Origin: Cupriavidus sp. AU9028
GTDB lineage: Bacteria > Pseudomonadota > Gammaproteobacteria > Burkholderiales > Burkholderiaceae
DNA: 64,000 nucleotides
Assembly (NCBI RefSeq): GCF_019795295.1
Contig: NZ_JAIMCG010000017.1
Location: forward strand, 48,585 to 112,584
Direction of reading: 5' to 3'
The notes under the pieces were generated by a model. It saw nothing but the letters and a program-made list of their open reading frames with translations, made no database searches and was not told the DNA's origin. The position numbers and the translations under genes are program-made. Positions within the stretch are counted from its first letter, which is position 1. Each line of letters opens with the position of its first letter. Positions 9,154-17,794 of the stretch are shown here, piece after piece.

Positions 9154-10317
9154 TCAGGCGGATGCCATGTCGGCATTGGCGGCGGCGACGATGCGCGCCA
9201 TGTCTTCCTGTCGCACCTGCGGCTGCCACGGCTCGTAGGTCATCCCCAGTGCCGCGGCCTGCCGCTTCTCGTAAGCGAGGAATTCCTGCGTGATCGCGCT
9301 GCCGCGCACGCCGCCGCGCACCGCACCGGGCCGCACGTCGCCGAAGTACTCCTTCCAGTTGTCCGGCAGCGGTTGCGAGCCGGGGACCGACAGCCACAGG
9401 CGGAACAGATGGCGCTTGCGGTCGGGTTCGTCGAAGTCCTCGAAGGGCGTGCGCGAATGCAGCGTGACGTAGTTGTTCAGCAGCTGCATGTCGCCTTCCT
9501 CCAGATCCATGGAGTAGCACAGCAGTTCGCTGGGCATCAATTCGTCGAGCAGGTCCAGCGCCTCTTCCTGTGCGCGGGTCAGGCGCGGCACTTCCGGGAA
9601 GTCGCGCTGCGCGGCGACGGTGTTCTTGCGGTTGGCGCGCGCGGCGAAGAACTCCGGGTGATTGCCGAAGATCGGGCAGCGGTAGTAGGGCGGCTGCACC
9701 GGGTCCTGGGTGCCCTGGTAGCTGTGGAACCAGGTGCCCTTGAGGACCGGAATCAGGTCCGGGCGGCGGCGCTCGACTTCCTCGTACAGCGCAATCGAGC
9801 TGATGACCTTGCTGCTGCCGCCGGACTTGGCGGTGCGCCGGCACAGCAGCCCGACCACGTCGCAGGAGTCCTGGTGGAAGTCCAGTCCCGCGTTGGTGTT
9901 GTAGCCACGGCCGCCCTTGACCTTGTATTCGCCGCCTTCATTGCGCACATCGTTCATGAACTGGCTGGCGCGGTTCTGCGTGCGGCCCACGCCCATGTAA
10001 AGGCTCATGCCCCAGTAGGCCAGGCGCGCTTCCTCTTCGGTCCACTCGCCGACCGGGAAGCCCTTGACCAGGCACATGCCCCAGCGTCCCTGGGTGGTGT
10101 CGATGGCGCGCTTGAGCACGTCACGCGCGGCGTCGTTGAGCGGGAAGTCCGCCTGCTCCATCTCGAGCAGCGGCTTGTTCAGGGTCCTGGCGTGGTTCAG
10201 CGCCTCGCGCATGCCCTGGATTTCGGCCTCGGAGAGGCGCAGGATCCAGGAGTTGTCTTGGCGGACCTGCTGGGCGGTCCAGGCTTGCGGGCGCTGGGAG
10301 GCGGGGGTACCGGACAT
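9154..10317 (-). CDS. TauD/TfdA-type 2-oxoglutarate/Fe(II) dioxygenase
   Basis: This protein of about 387 residues is in the TauD/TfdA superfamily. It shows the iron-binding HxD in GLDFHQDSCDVVGL, and a distal His with the 2OG-binding Arg in the C-terminal NYVTLHSRTPFEDF...HLFRLWLSV region. Such enzymes hydroxylate a substrate while decarboxylating 2-oxoglutarate. The ATG at 10317 has GGAG 9 bases upstream; a GTG at 10332 is in frame. It is the first gene of the minus-strand block and diverges from a LysR regulator. The downstream lyase suggests that hydroxylation is followed by C-C cleavage. Confidence 0.88.
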   Translation of the reverse strand: MSGTPASQRPQAWTAQQVRQDNSWILRLSEAEIQGMREALNHARTLNKPLLEMEQADFPLNDAARDVLKRAIDTTQGRWGMCLVKGFPVGEWTEEEARLAYWGMSLYMGVGRTQNRASQFMNDVRNEGGEYKVKGGRGYNTNAGLDFHQDSCDVVGLLCRRTAKSGGSSKVISSIALYEEVERRRPDLIPVLKGTWFHSYQGTQDPVQPPYYRCPIFGNHPEFFAARANRKNTVAAQRDFPEVPRLTRAQEEALDLLDELMPSELLCYSMDLEEGDMQLLNNYVTLHSRTPFEDFDEPDRKRHLFRLWLSVPGSQPLPDNWKEYFGDVRPGAVRGGVRGSAITQEFLAYEKRQAAALGMTYEPWQPQVRQEDMARIVAAANADMASA

Positions 10318-10416
10318 TGAGGGGGTCTCCACTTGTGGTGCGGGTTGTGCGCGTTGTGCGGGTTGTGCATCGATGTGAAGACAGTCTATGGTCTGGCGTA
10401 TGATTAAAAAAGCGAA

Positions 10417-10438
10417 CTTATTTGAGACTCCTCATAAG
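10417..10438. promoter_or_regulatory. Candidate LysR operator between dioxygenase and lysR
   Basis: CTTAT-N12-ATAAG forms an inverted repeat just upstream of the LysR start, in the 129-bp divergent region. An AT-rich stretch at 10405-10411 is next to it. Placement and symmetry fit an autoregulatory LysR site; binding is inferred. Confidence 0.45.
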
Positions 10439-10446
10439 AGTTTTTG

Positions 10447-11346
10447 ATGAAGCTGGAAACCTTTCATACCCTTGAAGCCGTGCTGCAGACCGGCACTTTT
10501 GCCGCCGCCGCGGGCCAGATGAACCTCACGCCCAGCGCGGTAAGCATGCAGATGAAGCAGCTGGAGCAGTATCTGGGCAAGCCGCTGTTCGACCGTTCCG
10601 GCCTGCAGGCGCGGCCCAACCGGCTGGCGCACGAGGTGTCGGACGCCATGCGGCAGGCGCTGCTGAACCTGGAAGCACTGCGCGCCAGCAGTGGCCTGGC
10701 GGTGGAGGGCGTGGTGCGCGTCGGTGTCATCGAGTCCCTGCAACCGGTGGTGCTGCCGGGGCTGCTGCGCCATCTGCGCGAGCGTCATCCGCGCCTGGAG
10801 CTGCGCCTGGTGCGGGGACGCAGCAGCACGCTGACCGCGGCGGTGAAGGCCGGCGAGATCGACGCCGCGCTGGTGGCGCAGCCGGTCGATGGCGGCTCGG
10901 TGCGGCTGCGCTGGACCCCGATGCTGCGGCGGGAGCTGGTGCTGATCGCACCGCCGGGCGCCACCGAGGGCAATGCCGGCTCGCTGTTCCGGCTGTACGA
11001 CTGGATTCGCTACGACCGCCATACGGTGACAGGGGCGATGGCCGTGCAGTACGTCAACAGCCATATCCCCGAGATCCGCGGCACGCTGGAGTTCGACAGC
11101 GCCCCGGCCATCGTGGCGATGGTGCACGCCGGGCTGGGGGTGTCGATCGTGCAGACGCCGGACCCGGTAACCCTGCAGAGCTACCCGGTGCGCATCGTAC
11201 GGCTTGGGCGTGCGGCGCCGGTGCTGACGCTATCGATGGTCACGCGCAAGACCGACGACGACAATCGCTCGGTGGAAGCGGTGCGCGATGCCATGCGCAT
11301 GACGCTCGGGACCTTCCAGCGGCAATCGGTGGCCGCGGCGCATTGA
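10447..11346 (+). CDS. LysR-family transcriptional regulator
   Basis: This 299-residue protein has an N-terminal winged HTH of LysR type (residues 1-60; AAAAGQMNLTPSAVSMQMKQLE) followed by a substrate-binding effector domain. The ATG at 10447 has AAGAG seven bases upstream. It is transcribed divergently from the dioxygenase-lyase-Bug-amidohydrolase-Bug block and most likely activates it in response to a pathway metabolite. The ligand is unknown. Confidence 0.93.
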   Translation: MKLETFHTLEAVLQTGTFAAAAGQMNLTPSAVSMQMKQLEQYLGKPLFDRSGLQARPNRLAHEVSDAMRQALLNLEALRASSGLAVEGVVRVGVIESLQPVVLPGLLRHLRERHPRLELRLVRGRSSTLTAAVKAGEIDAALVAQPVDGGSVRLRWTPMLRRELVLIAPPGATEGNAGSLFRLYDWIRYDRHTVTGAMAVQYVNSHIPEIRGTLEFDSAPAIVAMVHAGLGVSIVQTPDPVTLQSYPVRIVRLGRAAPVLTLSMVTRKTDDDNRSVEAVRDAMRMTLGTFQRQSVAAAH

Positions 11347-11462
11347 GGTCGCAGGGCCGCGGAAGGGACGTGCAGCGACAGCTTCCGGAATTTGCCGACA
11401 ATCGGGCGGCGTTGCAGATTGAATGATGACGGGTTTGAACTGTTCGAATTGCCGAACTGAAC

Positions 11463-13370
11463 ATGCCCGATCGCCTCTTCTCTCCGCTGTCCTGCTTCTC
11501 CCCGCGCAAGGTAGTTCCGGAATTGCCCCTGCATGAGGGGACCATCCCATGGAAAGGGTACCGGGTGACCCTCGTCGCGACGCCGAGTGGCGATGTCGAG
11601 GCGGTGCAGTCGGGGCGCCCCCCGTCGCTGACGTTATGGCAGCGCTTCCTTTATCTGCTGCGATCGCTGTTCGGGCGGCCCGGTGGAAGCCGGTGGCGGT
11701 TGTCGGAGCGAGAGTGCGGCGAGGCACACGCGCTTCTCGCCGTCCTGCGGCGCCGCAGGGGCCTGCCCGCCCCTGCGGTGAGCGCGTCGCCGAAGCCGAG
11801 GCCCGGCAGTCCTGTGTCGTGCAGTGGGCGATTCCCGGGCAGGATGCCCGGCCTGCAACTTGTCCAGTTGCCCGTGGAATGTCTTTGGAGGGTGGTGCGA
11901 CGCCTGGGGCTTCACGATCTCCTGCGCATTTCGCGAGCGAGCCGGCAGATGCACGGCATCTTCCGTCGCTACTCCGCATTGCTGCTTCTGCCGGCCCTGT
12001 ACTGGGAACGCGGCACGCTGGTGAAAGACGAGGCGCACTTCCGCGCCTTGCTCAAGACGGTCAGCGACGCTCCCATCCGAGACGCCGAAAAGGTGGTGGC
12101 GCTGCACGCGATGGCGGTGAGCCTGGCGCGGTTCCCCTGCAACTCCGCACCGGCACTGGAGCTGCTCGACGTGCTCGTGCGCCTGTCGCCGAGGGCACTG
12201 ATGAAGACGCGCCTGGCGGTACCACGGGCGTGGAGTATCGCCGCGGCAATCGCGTTCGCGCTATACCGGCAAGGCGGCGTTGACTTCCTGCATGATGCAG
12301 TGCTGGAGAGGCTTGGCCGGCTTTCGGTGGAGGTGCGAAGCCAGGTTGCGCTCGGTTATGCCGAGCAGTTGCACGTCATCTGCATGCAGACCGGAGACCG
12401 TGAGACGCGTGTTGGCATGGCGCCCATCGCTGGGCTCGTGCCGGCCAGGATTGCGCAGATGCTGGCAGCAATCGAGCGATCCTCCGAACCCGTGTCGCTG
12501 GCGGAGCGGGTTGCGCTGCTGCGGCAGGCCATCGATTCCAGGTGGGAAGCGCGCATCATCACCTGGCTGCTGGAGGTCTGGGTGCACCATATCGACGACG
12601 ACGAGCCCCTCGAGCACGCGCGGGCCATCTGGCAAGCCATCGCGCATTGGTTCCGCGTGGATCCGCCCACCAGCCCGCTGCTGCAGCCCTGGGCTGCGCG
12701 GCTCGAGCTGGCGATCGCTGTCTGCCTGCGATTGACACTGACCGGCGAGCCGGGACAGGAAGCGCTGCTCGTCGAACCATCGTCCCTGCCGTCGCCAGAG
12801 GCGGCTGCGGCATTGCAGTTCGCACACGTCGTGGTGGCGACCCGGGTCGCCGTAAGCGAAGACGGGCCGCTGCTCCGACATGCCGAGGCGATGGTGCAGG
12901 ACTTGCCGCCGGCGCTGCGGGAAGCCGGGCGTTGTCTGCAAATTGTCCTGGCAGCGCGGGACGCAGCGACGATACGCGTCGCGATCCGGTCCTGTCAGCG
13001 ACTGCAGTCCAGGGAGCGTTATCCCGTGCTGCAATGCATCTTGGCATCGGTGTGGAACCTGCCGGAGGACGAGCGCGTGCCTGCTGCCGCTGCGGTATTG
13101 CACGCCTTCCTTGCCTTGCCGCCAGCCGAGCGGCCCTGTCGCTACGACGCCCCGGCCCTGCTGGAAGTGATGAAGTCCTTTCTGCGAGCCGTGCCCGCCT
13201 GGTGGTGGACCCCGTGCAATGGGGAGATAGCCGACTTCCTTCTGGCGACCGCCCGGTCCCTGGTGGAAGCCGAGCGGCGCGTCATGCTCGCTGTCATCGA
13301 GGAAAGCCTCTACATCGTGCCGGAGGAAGCGAGGCACGACCTGCGGCAACGCCTGCTCGTCATGCGGTAG
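11463..13370 (+). CDS. F-box-like protein with helical-repeat C-terminus, putative host-directed effector
   Basis: This 635-residue protein is not recognised as a named family. Residues 24-81 form a module shared, without gaps, with the protein at 19796-21733 (H24-E-G, W30, G32-Y33, Y64-L-L-R-S-L-F, W78). A Pro/Ser/Arg-rich linker (about 100-130) leads to an F-box-like segment at 131-170. It reads LVQLPVECLWRVVRRLGL, then HDLLRISRASRQMH, matching the LPxExL...I/V...L...DLLRxSRxSR pattern. The rest (about 180-635) is Leu/Ala-rich and probably an alpha-helical solenoid. No signal peptide or membrane segment is seen. Bacterial F-box proteins known from plant-associated species are secreted effectors that recruit host Skp1; that role here is inference. 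No strong ribosome-binding site precedes the ATG. The 3' end overlaps the convergent ydiJ gene by 11 bp. Confidence 0.75.
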   Translation: MPDRLFSPLSCFSPRKVVPELPLHEGTIPWKGYRVTLVATPSGDVEAVQSGRPPSLTLWQRFLYLLRSLFGRPGGSRWRLSERECGEAHALLAVLRRRRGLPAPAVSASPKPRPGSPVSCSGRFPGRMPGLQLVQLPVECLWRVVRRLGLHDLLRISRASRQMHGIFRRYSALLLLPALYWERGTLVKDEAHFRALLKTVSDAPIRDAEKVVALHAMAVSLARFPCNSAPALELLDVLVRLSPRALMKTRLAVPRAWSIAAAIAFALYRQGGVDFLHDAVLERLGRLSVEVRSQVALGYAEQLHVICMQTGDRETRVGMAPIAGLVPARIAQMLAAIERSSEPVSLAERVALLRQAIDSRWEARIITWLLEVWVHHIDDDEPLEHARAIWQAIAHWFRVDPPTSPLLQPWAARLELAIAVCLRLTLTGEPGQEALLVEPSSLPSPEAAAALQFAHVVVATRVAVSEDGPLLRHAEAMVQDLPPALREAGRCLQIVLAARDAATIRVAIRSCQRLQSRERYPVLQCILASVWNLPEDERVPAAAAVLHAFLALPPAERPCRYDAPALLEVMKSFLRAVPAWWWTPCNGEIADFLLATARSLVEAERRVMLAVIEESLYIVPEEARHDLRQRLLVMR

Positions 13371-16300
13371 AGCCCTCGTGCTGGTTCCGCTCACGGGGAG
13401 CCGCATCCTTCGTTTCCGTCCCGAGGTGCGCAAGCAGGACCTCGATTGGATGCCGCAATCTCTTGTCCGAGAATCGCTTCACCTGGCTGCGGCACGAATA
13501 GCCGGTCGCCAGCCATTCGCCACCTTCGTCATCGGCTTGCTGCATCAGCGGCTCCCAGCTTTGGCCATAGATCACGCGGGAGGTTGCCACATTGCGCGCT
13601 TCGTGCCCGTAGGTGCCGGACATGCCGCAGCAGCCGGTCGCCTGTGGGAGCAGCCGAAGCCCGGCGCGGGCGAACAGCGCCGGCCATAGCGCGGCGGTGG
13701 CGGGGGAGGTCGTCTTCTCGGTGCAATGGGAGAGCAGCCGATAGGTGGGGAGCGCGGGATCGGCCTTCGCTTGCGCGTGCGGCCAGGCCTGCATCAGCCA
13801 TTCCTGCGGCAGCAATACCGGCGGGCAATCGGTCGCGCCATCGGTCTTCGCGTATTCCTGCCGGTACACCAGCGTCATGGCAGGGTCCAGGCCCACCATC
13901 GGAATGCCGCTCGCGGCGAGCGCCTTCAGCATGGCCGCGTTGCGACGCGCGGCACGGGCAAAGGGCTGCAGGAAGCCCTGCACCTGCAGCGGCTTGCCGT
14001 TGGGCCGGAAGGGCGCCAGCCACACGGTATAGCCCAGCCGCACCGCCAGCTCCACCAGGGCTGCGAACACCGGTGTGTCGAACCAGCGGGTGAAGGCATC
14101 CTGTACCAGCACCACGCTGCGGGATCGCTGCGCGTCGGATAGCGCGGCCAGGCCTTCCGGGCTGGCGTCGCGCACGTCCAGCCGGCGGCGCAGCGCACCG
14201 AGATCGAAGCGGCTGAGCAAGGGACTGTCGACCATGCCGGCGTGGCGTTGCAGCGCGCGGCGCACCAGCGGGGAGGACATCGCCGCGTTGTAGGCGCGCG
14301 GCATGCGCGCGAGCCAGGGCAGGGTGGTTTCCAGCGAGCCAATCAGGTAGTCCTTCAACGGCCGCGCATAGCGGCTGTGATATCGCTCGAGGAACCGCGC
14401 GCGAAACTCCGGCACGCTGACCTTGACAGGGCATTGCCCCGCGCAGCTCTTGCAGGACAGGCAGCCCGCCATGGCTTCGTAGACTTCATGGGAAAAGTCC
14501 TCCCGGTCGCGGCGCGTATTGCGCCAGCGCGTCGGCAGGCTGCGCAGCGCGGCCACTGCGCCGGTCTGGACCGGCCGCAGCACGTCCACGCCGGCCGCCT
14601 GCTGCAGGCGCAGCCATTCGCGCATCAGGGAGGCGCGCCCCTTGGGAGAGTGGCGGCGCTCGCGCGTGCCCTTCCACGACGGACACATCGCATCATCAGG
14701 ATCGAAGTTGTAGCAGGCGCCATTGCCGTTGCAGTGCATCGCGGTGCCGTAGCTTTGCCAGACGCGCTCGTCGATGGTCCGGTCCGCATCCCCTCGCATC
14801 GGCACTTCGTCGATCCTCAGCAACGGGGCCTGGGGCACGGTGGCGGGCGTGGCGATCTTGCCGGGGTTGAGCTGGTTGTAGGGATCGAACGCCGCCTTCA
14901 GTTCCTGCAGGGCGGGATAGAGCGGGCCGAAGAACTTCGGTGCGTACTCGCTGCGAACGCCCTTGCCGTGCTCGCCCCACAGCAGGCCACCGTAGCGCTG
15001 CGTCAGTTCGGCCACGCCATCGGAGATGGTGCGGATCATCGCCGCCTGGGCCGGGTCCTTCATGTCCAGCGCGGGCCGGACGTGCAGCACGCCAGCGTCG
15101 ACGTGGCCGAACATGCCATAGCGAAGGCCGTGGCTGTCCAGCAGCGCGCGGAACTCGGCGATGTAGTCGGCCAGGTTCTCCGGCGGCACCGCGGTGTCCT
15201 CGACGAACGGTTGCGGGCGCGCTTCGCCCTGCACGTTGCCCAGCAGGCCGACGGCGCGCTTGCGCATCGCGTAGACCTGTTCCACCGCCTTCTGGCCGCG
15301 CGCGATGGTATGGCCCAGGCGCATCACGCTGTTGTCCTGCTGCAGATGGGCGACGAAGGCGGCGACGCGCGCATCGAGTTCGTCGGCGTCGTCGCCGCTG
15401 AACTCGATCAGGTTGATGCCACGCGTGGGCGGCTGGGCGTCGCCTTGCGGGAAGTACTGCGCCACGCCGGTCCAGACGATGTCCTTCATCGCCAGCATCA
15501 ACACGGTGGAATCGACGGTCTCGATCGACAGCGGCCGATGCGCCATCAACGCTTGGGCGTCGCGCAGCGCGTCCATGAAGCCGGCGTAGCGCACGTTGAC
15601 CAGCACGGAATGCCGTGGGATCGGCAGCACGTTCAGCTCGGCCTCCACCACGAAGGCGAGCGTTCCCTCGGCACCGCACAGCACGCTGTTCAGGTTGAAG
15701 CGCCCATCGGGCTCGCGCAGATGGGCCAGGTCGTAGCCGGTCAGGCAGCGGTTGAGCCTGGGAAAGCGCGCCGCGATCTGCTCGCGCCGGGTTTGCTCGA
15801 TCCGTGCCGCACAGCGGTAGGCGTCGCCGATGCGGCCGGGCTGCTCCAGCGCGCTGTGCAGATCCTCCTCGCTCAGCGGCCGGCTTTCGAAGCGCTCCCC
15901 GCCGAGCAGCACGCAATCGAGCGCCAGCACGTGGTCGCGCGTCTTGCCATAGGTGCAACTGCCCTGGCCGCTGGCATCGGTATTGATCATGCCGCCAATG
16001 GTCGCGCGGTTGCTGGTCGACAGCTCCGGCGCGAAAAACAGGCCGTGCGGCTTCAGCGCGGCGTTAAGCTGGTCCTTGACCACGCCGCCCTGCACACGTA
16101 CCCGGCGGGCGGCCGGATCGATGGCGAGGATGGCATTCATGTGGCGCGACATATCTACCACGATCCCGTCGGTCAGCGACTGCCCGTTGGTGCCGGTGCC
16201 GCCGCCGCGCGGCGCCAGCGCGATGGCGCGGTGCGCCGGTTCGCCGGCCACCCGCGCCAGGACCTGCACGTCGGCGGCGTCGCGGGGGAAGACGGCCGCC

Positions 16301-16542
16301 TGCGGCAGGCGCTGGTAGATCGAATTGTCGGTGGCCAGTACGGTGCGGTCGGCATGGCGCACCGAGATCTCGCCGCGGAATCCGCTGGCGCGCAGTGCAT
16401 CGAGAAACGACCGGTACGCCTGCGCGGTGGGCTCGGGCGGCAGTACCGGGGCGATCGCGGCGGCAGACGAAGGCCGCGCGGCGGGAATGACGGTGGTGGG
16501 CAAGGCAGGCATGCGGCTGCGGCGATCCAGGGGATTCATCAT
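13360..16542 (-). CDS. ydiJ: YdiJ-type FAD/Fe-S D-2-hydroxyacid dehydrogenase
   Basis: This 1060-residue fusion enzyme begins with a GlcD-like FAD-binding domain (about 60-260; PRGGGTGTNGQSLTDGIVVD and STSNRATIGGMINTDASGQG). An FAD-oxidase C-terminal cap follows. Next come a 4Fe-4S dicluster region (AMHCNGNGACYNFDPDD and CLSCKSCAGQCPVKVSVPE) and a CCG-type C-terminus (ATGCCGMSGTYGHE). Family members oxidise D-2-hydroxyglutarate or D-lactate and pass electrons to the membrane. Length is close to that of YdiJ (about 1020). The first ATG lies inside a perfect operator palindrome, with no SD upstream. The divergent FadR-type regulator probably controls it. Confidence 0.9.
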   Translation of the reverse strand: MMNPLDRRSRMPALPTTVIPAARPSSAAAIAPVLPPEPTAQAYRSFLDALRASGFRGEISVRHADRTVLATDNSIYQRLPQAAVFPRDAADVQVLARVAGEPAHRAIALAPRGGGTGTNGQSLTDGIVVDMSRHMNAILAIDPAARRVRVQGGVVKDQLNAALKPHGLFFAPELSTSNRATIGGMINTDASGQGSCTYGKTRDHVLALDCVLLGGERFESRPLSEEDLHSALEQPGRIGDAYRCAARIEQTRREQIAARFPRLNRCLTGYDLAHLREPDGRFNLNSVLCGAEGTLAFVVEAELNVLPIPRHSVLVNVRYAGFMDALRDAQALMAHRPLSIETVDSTVLMLAMKDIVWTGVAQYFPQGDAQPPTRGINLIEFSGDDADELDARVAAFVAHLQQDNSVMRLGHTIARGQKAVEQVYAMRKRAVGLLGNVQGEARPQPFVEDTAVPPENLADYIAEFRALLDSHGLRYGMFGHVDAGVLHVRPALDMKDPAQAAMIRTISDGVAELTQRYGGLLWGEHGKGVRSEYAPKFFGPLYPALQELKAAFDPYNQLNPGKIATPATVPQAPLLRIDEVPMRGDADRTIDERVWQSYGTAMHCNGNGACYNFDPDDAMCPSWKGTRERRHSPKGRASLMREWLRLQQAAGVDVLRPVQTGAVAALRSLPTRWRNTRRDREDFSHEVYEAMAGCLSCKSCAGQCPVKVSVPEFRARFLERYHSRYARPLKDYLIGSLETTLPWLARMPRAYNAAMSSPLVRRALQRHAGMVDSPLLSRFDLGALRRRLDVRDASPEGLAALSDAQRSRSVVLVQDAFTRWFDTPVFAALVELAVRLGYTVWLAPFRPNGKPLQVQGFLQPFARAARRNAAMLKALAASGIPMVGLDPAMTLVYRQEYAKTDGATDCPPVLLPQEWLMQAWPHAQAKADPALPTYRLLSHCTEKTTSPATAALWPALFARAGLRLLPQATGCCGMSGTYGHEARNVATSRVIYGQSWEPLMQQADDEGGEWLATGYSCRSQVKRFSDKRLRHPIEVLLAHLGTETKDAAPRERNQHEGSTA

Positions 16543-16552
16543 ACGTATGATG
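16537..16552. promoter_or_regulatory. 16-bp perfect palindrome at ydiJ start, candidate FadR/GntR operator
   Basis: CATCATACGTATGATG is its own reverse complement and overlaps the ydiJ start codons (16537-16542 on the minus strand). It lies between ydiJ and the divergent FCD-type GntR gene. Size and symmetry fit a FadR-subfamily operator. Confidence 0.7.
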
Positions 16553-16631
16553 TTACAGTAACAGCCACCGCGCGCGAGCGGATATGCTTCACGTTTTCCT
16601 GCCCGCCAATTCCACCGACGCCTCGTTGCCC

Positions 16632-17372
16632 ATGCAGCCGCCTTCGCTCTCCCTTCCCGAACGCGTCTACGCCACGCTTTCCGCGCAGATTCGCAACGGC
16701 AGTCTGCCGCCCGGCACGCGCCTGCCGATCGAGCCGGCGCTGTGCGAACGCTATGGCGTCAGCCGCACGGTCCTGCGCGAAGCGATTGCCCGGCTGAAGG
16801 CGGAAGGGCTGCTGGACGTACGGCAGGGCAGGGGCACCTATGTGCTGCCCGCCAGCGCCGCCACGAGCTTTCGCTTTGCCATCGACGGCGCTGGGCAGGC
16901 CGAGCAGATCGCGCAGATCCTCGAACTGGCCGAATTGCGGCTGGGCGTGGAGATTACCGCGGCGGGGTTGGCGGCCCAGCGTCGCAGCAAGCCACAACTG
17001 GCGCAGCTCAAGCGCTGCCTGGATGCGATGGAGGACGCGGTGCGCAACGGCACCGATGGCAGCGGGGCAGACCTGGCCTTTCACGCGGTGGTCGCGCAGG
17101 CCACCGGCAACTCGCAGTACCGGATGTTCATGGATTTCCTCGGCGGGCGTTTTGCCACAGCCATTGCCACATCGCGGTTGCACAGTGCGCACCGGGGCAT
17201 GACCGAGGAAGCGCAGCGCGAGCACCGGGCGATCTATGAGGCGATCGCCGCTGGCAAGCCCGCTAGCGCCGAGCGTGCGATGCGGCGGCATATCGAGGCG
17301 GCCGCGGCCCGCCTTGCGGACGGACAGCCGGCCCGTGCGAAGGACCAACGGGGGCAGTCAACAGCACAATGA
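16632..17372 (+). CDS. FadR-subfamily (FCD) GntR transcriptional regulator
   Basis: This protein of 246 residues has an N-terminal winged HTH (YATLSAQIRNGSLPPGTRLP, then CERYGVSRTVLREAIARLKAEGLL and the wing RQGRGTYV). A C-terminal FCD effector domain (about 90-230) contains the ligand and metal histidines expected in AFHAVVAQATGNSQY. An upstream in-frame ATG at 16584 would add 16 residues; neither start has a clear SD. It is divergent from ydiJ and next to a palindromic operator. A role as a hydroxyacid-responsive repressor of ydiJ is likely, similar to GlcC/LldR-type regulators. Confidence 0.9.
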   Translation: MQPPSLSLPERVYATLSAQIRNGSLPPGTRLPIEPALCERYGVSRTVLREAIARLKAEGLLDVRQGRGTYVLPASAATSFRFAIDGAGQAEQIAQILELAELRLGVEITAAGLAAQRRSKPQLAQLKRCLDAMEDAVRNGTDGSGADLAFHAVVAQATGNSQYRMFMDFLGGRFATAIATSRLHSAHRGMTEEAQREHRAIYEAIAAGKPASAERAMRRHIEAAAARLADGQPARAKDQRGQSTAQ

Positions 17373-17416
17373 TGGCCCATGGTCGGGCTCGGCCATACGG
17401 TTCGGAGCAGATCAGA

Positions 17417-17553
17417 TCGCAGCTTCAGGGCAGCGGTGAAACCATGCGCGAGATCGTGAGCAATGTCACAACGGGTGAGATGCGAAGGCGGCGCGCTTCC
17501 CCTTAATCCAGTTTGAACGTGCGTACCACGGCTGCCAGCCGGCCCGCCTGATC
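17417..17553. pseudogene. Broken remnants of a chemoreceptor gene in two orientations
   Basis: On the plus strand, 17417-17470 reads [18 protein letters not shown], closely matching the intact receptor downstream ([14 protein letters not shown]). On the minus strand, 17553-17503 reads [16 protein letters not shown] and a stop, matching the receptor's C-terminus ([16 protein letters not shown]). The pieces lie head to head with about 30 bp between them, and the rest of the gene is missing. It looks like the scar of a duplicated receptor gene that suffered deletion and inversion. Confidence 0.8.
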
Positions 17554-17794
17554 CGAGGGCGGTTCCTTTTTCCGGGTTATCCCGCGGCCGGGTAAATCCT
17601 GATGCGATGCTCGGCTTTCCTTTCCTTTCTAAAAGTAATTCGAACGCCATTTTTGCGCGTCGGTGCCCTTATAAATAGCGCCTGTAAAAGCACATCTGGC
17701 AGAGCGGTGTTTATCCCTACTCAAGGCCCTCATTCCTACGCCGTAAATCCGATGCATCCGTCAACTGCATTCGGTTCAGCACGAGGGACCTTCC
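17554..17794. other. Leader region of the chemoreceptor gene
   Basis: No gene is seen here. A TATAAA at 17670-17675 could be a -10 element, but no good -35 accompanies it. The stretch is less GC-rich than its surroundings. GAGGGA lies 8 bp before the receptor ATG and is a fair ribosome-binding site. No convincing flagellar sigma-28 promoter was found. Confidence 0.4.

Noticed and set aside
11347-11462. Possible hrpII/PIP box (TTCG-N16-TTCG) upstream of the F-box-like gene
   Set aside because: Only a single TTCG is present; no correctly spaced pair was found here or before the paralogue.
12261-13433. Minus-strand open frame of 390 codons opposite the F-box-like gene
   Set aside because: The plus-strand frame is longer and its N-terminal module is matched by a paralogue, which supports the plus strand.
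14242-16797. A long plus-strand open frame opposite ydiJ
   Set aside because: The minus-strand product has full FAD and Fe-S motifs; this frame is a shadow.
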